A stretch of 42,538 bases of DNA. Source: Kiritimatiellia bacterium (GTDB lineage Bacteria > Verrucomicrobiota > Kiritimatiellia > PWTM01). Both the position numbers and the translations under genes were made by a program. The notes under the pieces were generated by a model that was not told where the DNA came from, searched no databases, and worked only from the letters and a program-made list of their open reading frames with translations. The stretch lies in the NCBI GenBank assembly GCA_026417735.1, contig JAOACR010000024.1:1-42538 (forward strand), given 5' to 3'. Of the stretch, positions 24,789-33,753 are shown in pieces. Numbering within the stretch: the first letter of the stretch is position 1; each line of letters begins with the position of its first letter.

Positions 24789-27700
24789 TCAACGGGCGGC
24801 AACGGAGGGGGGACGGCCCGCGGAAACGACGCGGAACCCCACGTTGAATAGACGTCGCCAAGGGGGATAGGCTGTGCGGATTGTCGGGCGGCACAGCGGG
24901 GGCGGATCAAAGAACGAGCCGCCCCTGACCACTCGTTCACCGTCCGGCAGGTCGTCGTTGCGGCCGTCGTGCTCGGCATAGGGATAGGGAGCGTAACGGC
25001 TCCGCGTCCACTCCGCGACGTTGCCGATGAGGTCGCACAAACCCAAGGAGTCGGCCCCGAGGGTTCCGACTGGCGCCGTGACGATGTGGCCATCGTCGCC
25101 GACGGCCGGCACGCCGGTTTCGCCGTCCAGCAGCAGGTGTTCGATGCCGCCGGTGACGCGCGCGAGCAGCGCGGTGTTCGCAAGACCGAGGAACGTGGCA
25201 TCGGCGGCGTTCAACCGGCGGGACTGCAGATCCGGCACGCGCGGCCAGCCGGCGAGCCGTGCCGCGTACTCCCACTGCGCTTCGGTGGGAAGATCAAACG
25301 GTTCGCCGAGCAGCGCGGACAGGCGCCGGCAGAATTCGCGTGCCTGGTGCCAGGAGACGCGGACCACCGGCTGGGTTGGCCCGTCGAGCGGTAGACCGGG
25401 GTCGTCCGGCTCGCGATGTCGCTTTCCGTAACGGCCGCTCAGGTGGCCGGAGACCAGGCGTGCAAACTGTTCGTTCGAAATTTCACAGACGGACATCCAG
25501 AATCCCTCGACCTCAACCTGCGTTGCCGGCCGCTCGTCGTCGGCGCCGTCCGCATCGCCCATTTGAACGGTACCGCCCGGCACCCACACCAGCTGAAGGG
25601 ACAGGCCCTCGCCGAGCGAAATTGTTCGCTGGCGGGCGGTGACGCGGTCGGTTTCGCATTGCCGGGGCCGGGGCGGCGGCAGGGGCGGAGCTGGAGGTCG
25701 CGTGGGCGGCGGCGACGGTGGCGTGAAGTCGGGCGGCGGCCGGTAGCGGGGGGTCTCCGGTACCGCCTCAGGGTCGTCGCGGGGCCCACCGGTGATCCGC
25801 CACAGCGCCAACCGACGCGCCGGCATGCCCTCCGGCACCGGGACCACCTCGCCCCACGTGCCGTGGTAGGGCGCGTTCAGGTCAATCCAAGTGACCAGCC
25901 GATCCCAAGCTTCCGCATCCAAGTGTACGCCGTGGTGGCCGCGTCGCAGCATCTGAACGAGCGGGGAGGTGTCGACGTGGTATTCGCCCGGTACAAGTCG
26001 GTCGACCACGTCCTCGATGCCGACCCGGCGGATTCGGGAGACCAGGGCCTCGTAGGCAGGTGAAAAGCGGACCCGGTCGCCCAGCGCCGCGCGCACCGCC
26101 GGGTGCATGCGCTGCAGGGTGAGTTTTGAGGGCGTTACGCCGACGTAGCCGGGAACGGCTTCGGCGGGCCGCAGATCCGGCCGGCCGGGGACGGTGCCGT
26201 CGTGACACGGACGGCAGTGGTGATCGAGCACCGGCTGAACTTCGCGGTGAAACGCGAAGCCGCGGGGCGGTCCCCGCCATGGTTCAAGGTCGCGCGGCGG
26301 GCGTGCGAGCGCGGCAGTGGGGCGTGCCGGCGCGGCTTGGGGTGTCGTCTCGTGGCAACCCACGCACGAGACGTATTCGCCGGGCATCGCGGTCGTCCAG
26401 CTCCGCATGAGTTGCACGGCGGCGCCATGCTCGTCGAGAGTCTGGAACGCGATCGGCGTGCGAGCCGGGACGCGGAACAGCGCGGAGCCGTCCTCTTCGA
26501 TCGGCACCGTTCCGATAATCCGCAGCGGCTCCCACGGACCGTTCAGCCCGATGTAATCAGGGCCGGCAAGGTTGAGGTAGCCGTAGTGATAGGCAATCAC
26601 CCGGAGCCTGCGGACGGTACCCCGCGGCACGCCTTCAAGCCCCGGCCCCTGGTAAACGTCGTGGATGTAGACGAGCGCGTCGTCGCGCGAGGGATCGGTT
26701 CGGTCCGGCAGTGCGGGCGGCCGCGGGCGTGGCGCCAGCGGCATCGGCTCGATCAGCGCGTAGCCGGGCAGCTCGAAGACCGGCGCAAGATTGTCGAACG
26801 TGTCCGCCACCGCAAGGCACCACGACGAGGTCGGCGACGCCTTCATCGAGACCAGCAGTGTGGTGTCGTCGATCGGATAGGGCGTGAGGAACAGCGGCCA
26901 TTCGTTCTGAACCAGCTGGTCGGCGATTCGCCGCTCCCGCGGCCGGCCATCGCCCGTGATCTCGAAGATACCGGCGCCTTCGCCGGCACCGAGCCGGGTA
27001 TCCACGACGACCAGCCGGCCGCAGCGATGGGGGCCGTGGTAGCCGGACAGAATCGCGACAAGCCGGCCGGGACGCCCCGGCAGTTCGCGGGGAAAGTACA
27101 GCGCGTTCGGGTACCACGAGTTGCTGCCGTAGATCGCGCGCTGACCGGTGCCGTCCGGATTCATCACCATCAGCAGCCGCAGGTAAATATGGCTGATGCC
27201 AGCATACTCCCAGCGGCTGTACACGATCTGGCCGTTGGAGAGCACCGCGGGGTGCAGGTTGTGATCCTGATCAAAGCAGAGCTGACGCCAGCTCCGCCCG
27301 TCGGGTTCCAACCGGTAGAGGTTCGCGACCTTTTTCTGGCCGTGCCAGCAGGGAACAGACTGGAATGTTGCCGTCGCGCCGAACACCAGGCCGCCATCGG
27401 GGAGCCACGCCGCATCAAAGACGTCGACGTCGTCCGGAAACTCGCCGATCACTCGAACTTCGCGGCCGTCCGGCGTCATCGTGCAGAGCCGCCACGCATG
27501 CGGGAATGACCGCGTGAACACGAGGCGCTGTGCGTCCCAGTCGAGGTCAAACTCGCCCACGTAGCCGCCGTCGGAGGGCTCAAAGATCGTCGTCCAACGG
27601 AAACCGTCAGCGTCGCGGTCCAAGCGACCGATCGCGTTGTCGTGTCCGTCGCGCTCGATCGAGCTGTTGCACTCGTGGTTGGAGGGCAGCGCAATTTCGC

Positions 27701-28121
27701 GACCGGGGTCGCGGCTGATCGAGAGCCGCGGGTTGGCGCCCACGCGCCGGCGTACCGCAACCGGGTTGTGCGGCCGGCGACGGACCACCAACAGCGGCGT
27801 GTTGCGCAGCCGAGGGTGATCGAGCATCACGGCCCGGCGAAACTCCTGCAAGCGGCTTGCAAGGTCCTCGGCCACCTCGGGCGCGGTCGCCACATCGAGG
27901 TCGCGTCGGAGTGCGGCCAACCGCTCCAGGTGCGTTTCTGCCCGCGCGGCCGAACCGTAGCGCGCCGCTCGGTCGCGCAGCGTCCGCTCAAGGGCCGGCA
28001 GACGGTGCTGCCGCCACAGCTCAAGCTCGTCTGGGGATGATCGCGGAGCCGGCAGTTCCGCTCCTACAAGCCCCGCCAGCGTGACACTCCAGCCGGTCGC
28101 AATTGCGAGGGCCTGGTGCAT
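24789..28121 (-). CDS. HzsA-like dihaem protein fused to a formylglycine-enzyme-like (SUMF1) domain
   Basis: A 1110-residue exported protein. A signal peptide (about 1-22, HQALAIATGWSVTLAGLVGA) leads into a helical segment (about 25-105). A beta-propeller-like region follows (about 110-500), with repeated blades such as LHPAVLSNGQIVYSRWEYAG. The next region holds two c-type haem sites, Cys586-Val-Gly-Cys589-His590 and Cys636-Arg-Pro-Cys639-His640. This order resembles the alpha subunit of hydrazine synthase. After a Pro-rich linker (about 790-820) comes a SUMF1/FGE-type domain (about 835-1105, with PGGTVQMGD, LPTEAQWEYAARLAG, NVAEWT and VVRGGSFF). Only one of the two FGE cysteines is visible (PLCRP). 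A periplasmic redox or binding role is likely; the reaction is unknown. No hydrazine synthase partner subunits are present. Confidence 0.75.
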   Translation of the reverse strand: MHQALAIATGWSVTLAGLVGAELPAPRSSPDELELWRQHRLPALERTLRDRAARYGSAARAETHLERLAALRRDLDVATAPEVAEDLASRLQEFRRAVMLDHPRLRNTPLLVVRRRPHNPVAVRRRVGANPRLSISRDPGREIALPSNHECNSSIERDGHDNAIGRLDRDADGFRWTTIFEPSDGGYVGEFDLDWDAQRLVFTRSFPHAWRLCTMTPDGREVRVIGEFPDDVDVFDAAWLPDGGLVFGATATFQSVPCWHGQKKVANLYRLEPDGRSWRQLCFDQDHNLHPAVLSNGQIVYSRWEYAGISHIYLRLLMVMNPDGTGQRAIYGSNSWYPNALYFPRELPGRPGRLVAILSGYHGPHRCGRLVVVDTRLGAGEGAGIFEITGDGRPRERRIADQLVQNEWPLFLTPYPIDDTTLLVSMKASPTSSWCLAVADTFDNLAPVFELPGYALIEPMPLAPRPRPPALPDRTDPSRDDALVYIHDVYQGPGLEGVPRGTVRRLRVIAYHYGYLNLAGPDYIGLNGPWEPLRIIGTVPIEEDGSALFRVPARTPIAFQTLDEHGAAVQLMRSWTTAMPGEYVSCVGCHETTPQAAPARPTAALARPPRDLEPWRGPPRGFAFHREVQPVLDHHCRPCHDGTVPGRPDLRPAEAVPGYVGVTPSKLTLQRMHPAVRAALGDRVRFSPAYEALVSRIRRVGIEDVVDRLVPGEYHVDTSPLVQMLRRGHHGVHLDAEAWDRLVTWIDLNAPYHGTWGEVVPVPEGMPARRLALWRITGGPRDDPEAVPETPRYRPPPDFTPPSPPPTRPPAPPLPPPRPRQCETDRVTARQRTISLGEGLSLQLVWVPGGTVQMGDADGADDERPATQVEVEGFWMSVCEISNEQFARLVSGHLSGRYGKRHREPDDPGLPLDGPTQPVVRVSWHQAREFCRRLSALLGEPFDLPTEAQWEYAARLAGWPRVPDLQSRRLNAADATFLGLANTALLARVTGGIEHLLLDGETGVPAVGDDGHIVTAPVGTLGADSLGLCDLIGNVAEWTRSRYAPYPYAEHDGRNDDLPDGERVVRGGSFFDPPPLCRPTIRTAYPPWRRLFNVGFRVVSAGRPPSVAAR

Positions 28122-28171
28122 CGTCACCAACAGTAGTCGGGAGCAGATGCTCCCACGCGAGTCGGATCGCG

Positions 28172-29581
28172 TCAAACCCCGCTGGGTGTTGCGCTCGTCG
28201 TGCCGCAAGTCGGGGGCGGGTCGTCCCGGCCGGCCGCAAAGGAGGTCCGGACGGTGTTGAGCGCAGCGATCGCGCGGGCGGCGAACCTCTGGGCGCGTTC
28301 CGTCCGCGCGCACGGTGTGGGGAGGGGCGGCAGGAGCCCGAGATTCGCCTTGATCGGCTGGAAGGTGTCGGGCGCAGAGGTCACCAGCGCGCGCAACAGG
28401 CTTCCGATCATCGTTTCATCCGGCCAGGCGGGAGGGGGACGACCGAGGACCGCGGCCGCGGCGGCACAGCCCGCGACCAGGCCGGTCGCAATGTTGCCGA
28501 GGTAGCCCTCAACACCGCAGAGCTGCCCCGCGATCCAACAGCCGGCTACGCCACGCAACTGCAGCGAACGGTCGAGCAGCAGCGGTGCACAGAGGTAGGT
28601 GTTGCGGTGCATTTGTCCGAACCGAAGAAACCGTGCATTTTGCAAGCCCGGCACCAGCCGGAACACCCGTTGCTGTTCCGATTCGCGAAGGTTGGTCTGA
28701 CATCCGACGAGGTTCCAGCGCTCTCCGGCGGCATCTTCCCGCCGCAATTGCAGCACCGCGTACGGGCGCCGCCCGGTGCGCGGATCGCGTAGGCCGACCG
28801 GTCGCAGCGGTCCGAACGCCGGCGCCTCTCGTCCGCGGCGCGCCAGCAGCTCGATCGGCAGACACCCTTCAAAGAGGGGGCCCTGGCCCGCGCGCACCCC
28901 CTGCTCGATGTCTCGTTCGAACTCGCGCAACGGCGCGCGCTCCGCCGAAATCAACGCATCCACGAACCGCTCGTACTCCTCCCGCGTGAACGGACAGTTC
29001 AGATAGTCGCCTGCGCCACTCGCGTCGCGCCCGTACCGCGAGGCCGCAAACGCGATCGAACGGTCCACCGTGGCGCCATCCACGACCGGCGAGATCGCGT
29101 CGAAGAAGAACAGATGATCCCTACCGGTCAGTCGTGCGAGCGCGCCGGCCAGTGCCGGTGAGGTCAGCGGACCGCTGGCGATGATCACGGGCGACGGCGG
29201 CACCGCGAGGACCTCTTCGCGGATCAGTTCGATGAGCGGTTCGGCCTCAATGGCGGCGGTGACGGCCGCCGCGAAGCGGTCGCGGTCCACCGCGAGTGCG
29301 CCTCCGGCCGGAACCGCGGTCACGCTCGCGCAGCGCAGCAACAACGAACCGCATGAGATCAGTTCGGTCATCAGCAGCCCGGAGGCGCGGTCCGGCAGCA
29401 TGGATCCAAGTGAGTTGGAACACACCAGTTCTGCGAGCCGGTCGGTGCGGTGGGCACCGGTCATCCGGGCGGGACGCATTTCAAACAGACGCACCCGGAT
29501 GCCGCGACGGGCCAGCTGCCAGGCCGCTTCGCAGCCAGCCAGCCCGCCACCGACCACCGTGACCGGTCCGGTCGAGGTCAT
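28172..29581 (-). CDS. trmFO: Folate-dependent tRNA (uracil-54-C5) methyltransferase TrmFO
   Basis: This flavoprotein uses methylene-tetrahydrofolate to make 5-methyluridine 54 in tRNA. The 469-residue protein starts with the FAD motif VTVVGGGLAGCEAAWQLA and has CSNSLGSMLPDRASGLL, FFFDAISPVVDG and the catalytic-cysteine segment FEGCLPIE. LQLRGVAGCWIAGQLCGVEGY near the C-terminus completes the GidA-related fold. The ATG at 29581 overlaps the stop of the upstream export-family gene (ATGA). The last 30 residues are variable. Confidence 0.94.
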   Translation of the reverse strand: MTSTGPVTVVGGGLAGCEAAWQLARRGIRVRLFEMRPARMTGAHRTDRLAELVCSNSLGSMLPDRASGLLMTELISCGSLLLRCASVTAVPAGGALAVDRDRFAAAVTAAIEAEPLIELIREEVLAVPPSPVIIASGPLTSPALAGALARLTGRDHLFFFDAISPVVDGATVDRSIAFAASRYGRDASGAGDYLNCPFTREEYERFVDALISAERAPLREFERDIEQGVRAGQGPLFEGCLPIELLARRGREAPAFGPLRPVGLRDPRTGRRPYAVLQLRREDAAGERWNLVGCQTNLRESEQQRVFRLVPGLQNARFLRFGQMHRNTYLCAPLLLDRSLQLRGVAGCWIAGQLCGVEGYLGNIATGLVAGCAAAAAVLGRPPPAWPDETMIGSLLRALVTSAPDTFQPIKANLGLLPPLPTPCARTERAQRFAARAIAALNTVRTSFAAGRDDPPPTCGTTSATPSGV

Positions 29582-30258
29582 TGTGCGGAGGTGATGCCGT
29601 CGCCGTCCCGATCGCGGGCGGCGGCCCGGGACCGGGATCGGGCGCCCGCCAGCAGCGCGGCCAGTAGCGCGGCGGCCGCGACACCGGCCCCGATCCATCC
29701 GAGCAGCGAGAGCGCGGTGACGATCGCACCAGCGATCAGCACCCCCAGCGCAATCGCGCCCATCGAGCGGACCGGCGGCATGCCGAGCAGAGCGGCCGCC
29801 ATCGCGCCGGTCCAGGCGCCGGTCGCGGGAAGCGGAATCGCGACAAACAGCGCCAACCCCCACCACTCGTACCGCGGGATGTCCGCCGCTTTCCGCCGCA
29901 CTCTCGCCAGCAGCCGCTCGACTAGCCGTTCTCCAAACCGGCTTCGACTGGCCCACCGCGTCACCGGGTTCAGCAGCAGCAGGATCAGCGGGATCGGCGC
30001 GAGGTTGCCGACCACCGAAACCGCGAGCGCCCGCCACCAGCTCATCTTGAAATGATGGATGCCGATCGGCACCGCACCGCGCAACTCGACCACCGGCAGC
30101 GCCGCGATCGCGGCGACAGCCAGATCGTCCGACGCGCCGCGCGCCCGCAGCGCCTCCGCCACACGTTCGCCACGGCGGGACGGCTCAACCCCCTCCGTAC
30201 CGGCGCCGACGGCAACGGCCGCCAACCACACGCCCAACACAAGGCCGCCGAAGTGCAT
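29578..30258 (-). CDS. Small multidrug export-family (Sm_multidrug_ex) membrane protein
   Basis: A 226-residue membrane protein with an N-terminal hydrophobic stretch (GLVLGVWLAAVAVGAG). The family signature PVVELRGAVPIGIHHFKMSWW follows, then hydrophobic helices LAVSVVGNLAPIPLILLLL, GLALFVAIPLPATGAWTGA and GVLIAGAIVTALSLLGWIGAGV. The family name comes from weak early evidence; substrates are unknown. ATG 30258 is preferred because a longer frame would cross the promoter. It is co-transcribed with trmFO. Confidence 0.75.
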   Translation of the reverse strand: MHFGGLVLGVWLAAVAVGAGTEGVEPSRRGERVAEALRARGASDDLAVAAIAALPVVELRGAVPIGIHHFKMSWWRALAVSVVGNLAPIPLILLLLNPVTRWASRSRFGERLVERLLARVRRKAADIPRYEWWGLALFVAIPLPATGAWTGAMAAALLGMPPVRSMGAIALGVLIAGAIVTALSLLGWIGAGVAAAALLAALLAGARSRSRAAARDRDGDGITSAQ

Positions 30259-30265
30259 GGCGGGT

Positions 30266-30294
30266 CTTATCGCGTCCGTCCCCCCCGAATGCAA
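30266..30294 (-). promoter_or_regulatory. Predicted promoter of the export-family gene and trmFO
   Basis: On the minus strand TTGCAT (30294-30289) and GATAAG (30271-30266) are 17 bases apart. They end 8 bases before the ATG at 30258, so the leader would be extremely short or the start slightly different. Confidence 0.35.
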
Positions 30295-30319
30295 GACGCA
30301 TCGCTGCTGGCCGACCGGA

Positions 30320-30348
30320 TTGCCCTGACGGCGGAGCGGGCGGATATT
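30320..30348 (+). promoter_or_regulatory. Possible promoter of the arsenate reductase gene
   Basis: TTGCCC (30320-30325) and GATATT (30343-30348) are 17 bases apart. The ATG at 30356 follows closely, which favours the second in-frame ATG at 30365 as the true start or a near-leaderless message. Confidence 0.3.
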
Positions 30349-30355
30349 CAGGACC

Positions 30356-30847
30356 ATGAACCGGATGCCGACCCCGGACACCAGCCGGCCCCGACAACGG
30401 ATTCTCTACCTTTGCACCGGGAACTCCTGCCGGAGCCAGATGGCGGAGGGGTGGACCCGCGCGCTGAAGGGCGATCAGTTCGAAGCGTGGTCCGCCGGCA
30501 TTGAGGCGCACGGCCTCAATCCTCTTGCGGTGCGTGTGATGGCGGAGGCGGGCGTGGACATTTCCGGGCAGCGGTCCAAGCGCGTTGAGGAGCTTGGAGA
30601 TTTGCCGTTCGATGTGATCGTGACCGTCTGCGACCACGCGCGGGAGAGCTGCCCGGTGATCCCTGGTGGCGCACGGCGGGTGCATCGCGCCTTTGAGGAC
30701 CCTCCGCGGCTGGCGGCGGGCGCCCGAACGGAGGAGGAGGCGCTGATGCATTACCGGCGGGTGCGCGACGAAATCCGGGCCTTCGTCGAGCGCCTGCCGG
30801 AGAGCCTCATGGACGATCCGCCCCCCCCGGCAGCCTGTGCCCGCTGA
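30356..30847 (+). CDS. arsC: Arsenate reductase, thioredoxin-coupled (LMW phosphatase family)
   Basis: It reduces arsenate to arsenite using a three-cysteine relay. The P-loop Cys20-Thr-Gly-Asn-Ser-Cys-Arg (LYLCTGNSCRSQMAEG) provides the nucleophile. Cys92 and Cys99 (VTVCDHARESCPV) match the spacing of the resolving pair in the Staphylococcus enzyme. The length is 163 residues from ATG 30356; ATG 30365 is an alternative start. No arsenite pump or ArsR regulator is adjacent, so this is a lone resistance gene or serves a housekeeping phosphatase role. Confidence 0.88.
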   Translation: MNRMPTPDTSRPRQRILYLCTGNSCRSQMAEGWTRALKGDQFEAWSAGIEAHGLNPLAVRVMAEAGVDISGQRSKRVEELGDLPFDVIVTVCDHARESCPVIPGGARRVHRAFEDPPRLAAGARTEEEALMHYRRVRDEIRAFVERLPESLMDDPPPPAACAR

Positions 30848-30880
30848 GTCGGGGGCGCGAGTGAAGTCCGAGCAATCGAT

Positions 30881-30909
30881 TTGCATCCGGGGTCGCCCGG
30901 CGGTATACG
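30881..30909 (+). promoter_or_regulatory. Predicted promoter of the second Gfo/Idh/MocA gene
   Basis: TTGCAT (30881-30886) and TATACG (30904-30909) are separated by 17 bases. A leader of about 60 bases precedes the ATG at 30974, which has AAGGAG at 30961-30966. Confidence 0.5.
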
Positions 30910-30973
30910 GAGGACCGCATGCGCGGCGGGCTCCGGATGCGCCCGCCCCGTGAATCCAGCAAGGAGAGCACGA

Positions 30974-32341
30974 ATGAGAACGAGACTGTCGAGGCGATCG
31001 TTTCTGAAGACCGCCGGCGCGGCGTCCACGATTGTCTGGGGCGCTCCCTCCATCCTGCGCGGTCAGCTCAACGAACAAAAGCTGCGTGTGGCGTTTGTTG
31101 GTGTCGGCGGGCGCGGGGCCGAACACGTGAAGCAGGCGTTCGACAACGGCTGCGAGTGTCCCTGTTATTGCGACGTAGACACCCGGCGCTTCGGTGAAGC
31201 GGCGAAGCGATGGCCCAACGCGCGCGCCTACCAGGATTACCGCAAGATGTTCGACAAGGAGGCCGGGAACTTCGATGTGGTGATGGTCGCGACGCCCGAC
31301 CATCAGCACTACGGGCCCACCGCGCTGGCGATGCAGGCCGGCAAGCACGTCTACACGGAGAAACCTCTGACGCACACGATCTGGGAGGCCCGGCAGCTGT
31401 TCCTCGCGTACCAAAAGTATCCGAAGCTGGTGACGCAGATGGGCAACCAGGGCCATGCGAACGAGGGGAACCGGCTGATTGTGGAGTGGATTCAGCAGGG
31501 GGCGATTGGAACCGTAAAAGAAGCCCACTGCTGGACAAACCGACCGATCTGGCCCCAGCCGGTCACGACGCCTGAGGGTGAAGACCCTGTGCCGCCCGAG
31601 CTGGACTGGGACTGCTGGATCGGGCCGGCGCCGTGGCGCAAGTACAAGGCGAAGTCGCCCAACGGCAAGGACGTCTATCACCCCTTCTCCTGGCGCGGCT
31701 GGTGGGACTTCGGTGGCGGTGCGCTGGCGGACATGGCCTGCCACACCATGGACTGCGTGTTCTGGGCGATGGACCCGCTGGCGCCGGTCGAGGTTGAAGT
31801 GCTCGAGTGCGGCGAGATGCCGGAGGGCAACTTCCCGGCCTTCTCGAAGCTGCGCTTCCGGTTCCCGGCGAAGGGCAACCAGCCGGCGTTCGATTTCTAC
31901 TGGTATGACGGCGGCCAGAAGCCGGCGAAACCGGAGATCCTCGAGGCTGATCGCGAGCTGCCGAAAACCGGTGCGCTCTTTATCGGGACCAAGGGCGGGT
32001 TGCTCTCGGCCGGGGACTACGGCGACAGCCCGAGGCTGATTCCGGAGTCGCACATGCAGGCGGTGGGTAAGCCGAAGCCGACGATCGAGCGTTCGCCGGG
32101 GCACTTCAAGGAATTCTTTATGGCCTGCCGCGGCGAGAAACCGCGGGAATATGCGCGCTCGAATTTCGGCTATGCGGCGCGTTTCACGGAGCTGGTGCTG
32201 CTGGGCAATCTGGCGCTGCGCGCCGGACGGGGCAAGACCTTTGGCTGGGACTCCGCCAATATGAAGGTCACCGGCATCCCGGAGCTGCAGCAGTTCGTGG
32301 ACAAGAAATACCGCGCTGGCTGGGAGTACCGGACAATCTGA
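30974..32341 (+). CDS. Gfo/Idh/MocA-family oxidoreductase with twin-arginine signal, copy 2
   Basis: A 455-residue exported NAD(P)-dependent oxidoreductase. The Tat signal is clear: LSRRSFLKTAGAASTIV. The Rossmann motif FVGVGGRGAEH is followed by ATPDHQHYGP and the canonical EKP motif in VYTEKPLTHTIWEAR. The C-terminal half has FSWRGWWDFGGGALADMACH and FYWYDGGQKPAKPE. It shares these blocks with the copy at 22592, so the two are paralogues, but here the catalytic EKP is intact. AAGGAG lies 7 bases before the ATG. A GC hairpin at 32366 follows the gene. The substrate is unknown. Confidence 0.92.
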   Translation: MRTRLSRRSFLKTAGAASTIVWGAPSILRGQLNEQKLRVAFVGVGGRGAEHVKQAFDNGCECPCYCDVDTRRFGEAAKRWPNARAYQDYRKMFDKEAGNFDVVMVATPDHQHYGPTALAMQAGKHVYTEKPLTHTIWEARQLFLAYQKYPKLVTQMGNQGHANEGNRLIVEWIQQGAIGTVKEAHCWTNRPIWPQPVTTPEGEDPVPPELDWDCWIGPAPWRKYKAKSPNGKDVYHPFSWRGWWDFGGGALADMACHTMDCVFWAMDPLAPVEVEVLECGEMPEGNFPAFSKLRFRFPAKGNQPAFDFYWYDGGQKPAKPEILEADRELPKTGALFIGTKGGLLSAGDYGDSPRLIPESHMQAVGKPKPTIERSPGHFKEFFMACRGEKPREYARSNFGYAARFTELVLLGNLALRAGRGKTFGWDSANMKVTGIPELQQFVDKKYRAGWEYRTI

Positions 32342-32365
32342 TCCGGGCGGTCGGCGATTTCAACG

Positions 32366-32402
32366 GGCGGGCGGGGCCGGAGGGCTCCGCCCGCCGACGT
32401 TT
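32366..32402 (+). terminator. Probable terminator after the second Gfo/Idh/MocA gene
   Basis: GGCGGGCGG (32366-32374) and CCGCCCGCC (32387-32395) form a perfect nine-base GC stem around a 12-base loop, followed by GACGTTTG. The T run is short, but the stem is strong and lies 24 bases after the stop codon. Confidence 0.5.
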
Positions 32403-32433
32403 GCGGGCTCCATCGCGGCGGGCGATTGACACG

Positions 32434-33666
32434 ATGCGGTCGGTGGCATCGAGGGCCGTCGTGAGTGCGCCATGGCGTTTGATGGCCAAACCCGTCGGGC
32501 CGCAATGCAATTTGGCGTGCCGTTTTCGATCTGGCGAAGCGGCGCGGTCTGCCCGCCGATGTGCCCTCACGGATGCGGACGTGTTGCTGGCGGCGTATGT
32601 GCGCCGCGTGGCGGAAGCGGCCGGCGGACCGCTGGTACTCGCCTGTCAGGGAGGCGAACCGACACTGGCAGGCCTTTCGTTCTACCGGCGTGCGGTTGCG
32701 ATCGCGTGCAAGGTCGCCTCCGGCCGCGAGCTGCGGCTCTCGCTTCCGACCAATGGCCTGCTGCTCGCTGACGACTGGTGCGGCTTTCTCGCGGAACACC
32801 GCGTGCTGGTCGGTCTCAGTCTCGACGGTCCGTCGTCGGCGCATCACGCGTTCCGCCGCCGGTGAAACGGTGCCGCGACGCACGAGGCGGTTGTGGCGGC
32901 ACTGCGTCGCCTTCCCCGCCACGGCGTGGGGTTCAACGTGCTGGCGGCGGTGCACACGGTCAACGCCAGTCGGCCGCTCGAGGTCGAGCGCCACCTGCGG
33001 GATCTGGGCGTCCGTTACATTCGATTCATTCCGATCATCGAACGCGTTCCGGATGCGGCTCAGTACTCCACCGGCCTGGATACGGGCCGCGCGGGGCCCG
33101 CACCGCGCCGGACGAGATGGAGCGTGGCGCCCGCGGAGTACGGCAGGTTTCTGATCGCCGTGTTCGAGGAGGGGCGCCAGCGCGACCGTGAGCGCCTGAC
33201 GCTCCAGATCATCGAGTCCGCCATTGCGGCCCGCCTCGGCGCCGGCGCAACCGTGTGCCAGTTCGCACCAGAGTGCGGCCGCTGCCTAGTGGTGGAGACG
33301 AACGGCGATGTGTACGCATGTGATCGCGACGTTCAACCGTACCACCACCGCAGCAACCTGCTGGACAGCCCGCTGGCCGACATCCTGGATTCACCGGCCC
33401 CGGTGCGCTTCGGGCGGGACAAGGCGGATCGGCTGTCGTGGACCTGCCGGACCTGCGCAGTGCTCTCCCTGTGTGGCGGCGACTGCCCCAAGCACCGCTG
33501 GCTCGCCGATGCCGACGACCCGCATCGTCCCCGCAGCGTGCGATGCGAGGCGTACCGGCGTTTTTTCAATCACTCGTGGGCGACGATCGAGGAGAGCGTG
33601 CTTGCGCTGATCTGCGGGACCGCCCCGAATGCGGAAGGGGCGGGGCACGACAATCCGGTACTGTGA
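32434..33666 (+). pseudogene. Broken anaerobic sulfatase-maturating enzyme (radical SAM/SPASM)
   Basis: Homologue of anSME, which turns the active-site Cys or Ser of sulfatases into formylglycine. Family blocks are clear: LMAKPVGPQCNLAC, ACQGGEPTLAGLSFY, LPTNGLLLADDWCGF and VGLSLDGPSSAHHAFR. The C-terminal half has RFIPIIERVP, CQFAPECGRCLVVETNGDVYACD and the SPASM cysteines CRTCAVLSLCGGDCPKHRW. Two lesions are visible. A TGA at 32863-32865 interrupts the frame in the middle. Between about 32524 and 32575 the family-like residues (FDLAKRRGLPADVPSRM) are in the +1 frame, so the third cluster cysteine of CxxxCxxC is missing. The open frame continues without further stops. Either a decaying gene or assembly errors explain this. 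Confidence 0.75.
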
Positions 33667-33753
33667 CCGCCAAACGCAGGTTGCCGCTGCAACCACGGCC
33701 GCAAGGACGAGCCGTCCGGCCGGCGGATCCGCAGCTGAGCCGCGATGACGGTA

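Noticed and set aside
24789-25620. The FGE-like domain as the maturase for the Cys-type sulfatase
   Set aside because: Only one of the two catalytic cysteines of SUMF1-type enzymes is visible and the domain is fused to an exported haem protein, so maturase activity cannot be claimed.
24789-28121. A true hydrazine synthase, which would imply an anammox organism
   Set aside because: No beta or gamma subunits, no other anammox genes, the haem-ligating tyrosine is missing and an FGE-type domain is fused. HzsA-like proteins also occur in other PVC bacteria.
32863-32865. UGA recoded as selenocysteine in the sulfatase-maturase homologue
   Set aside because: The position aligns with a loop that is not a conserved cysteine, no SECIS-like hairpin was evident directly downstream, and a second independent lesion is present in the same gene.
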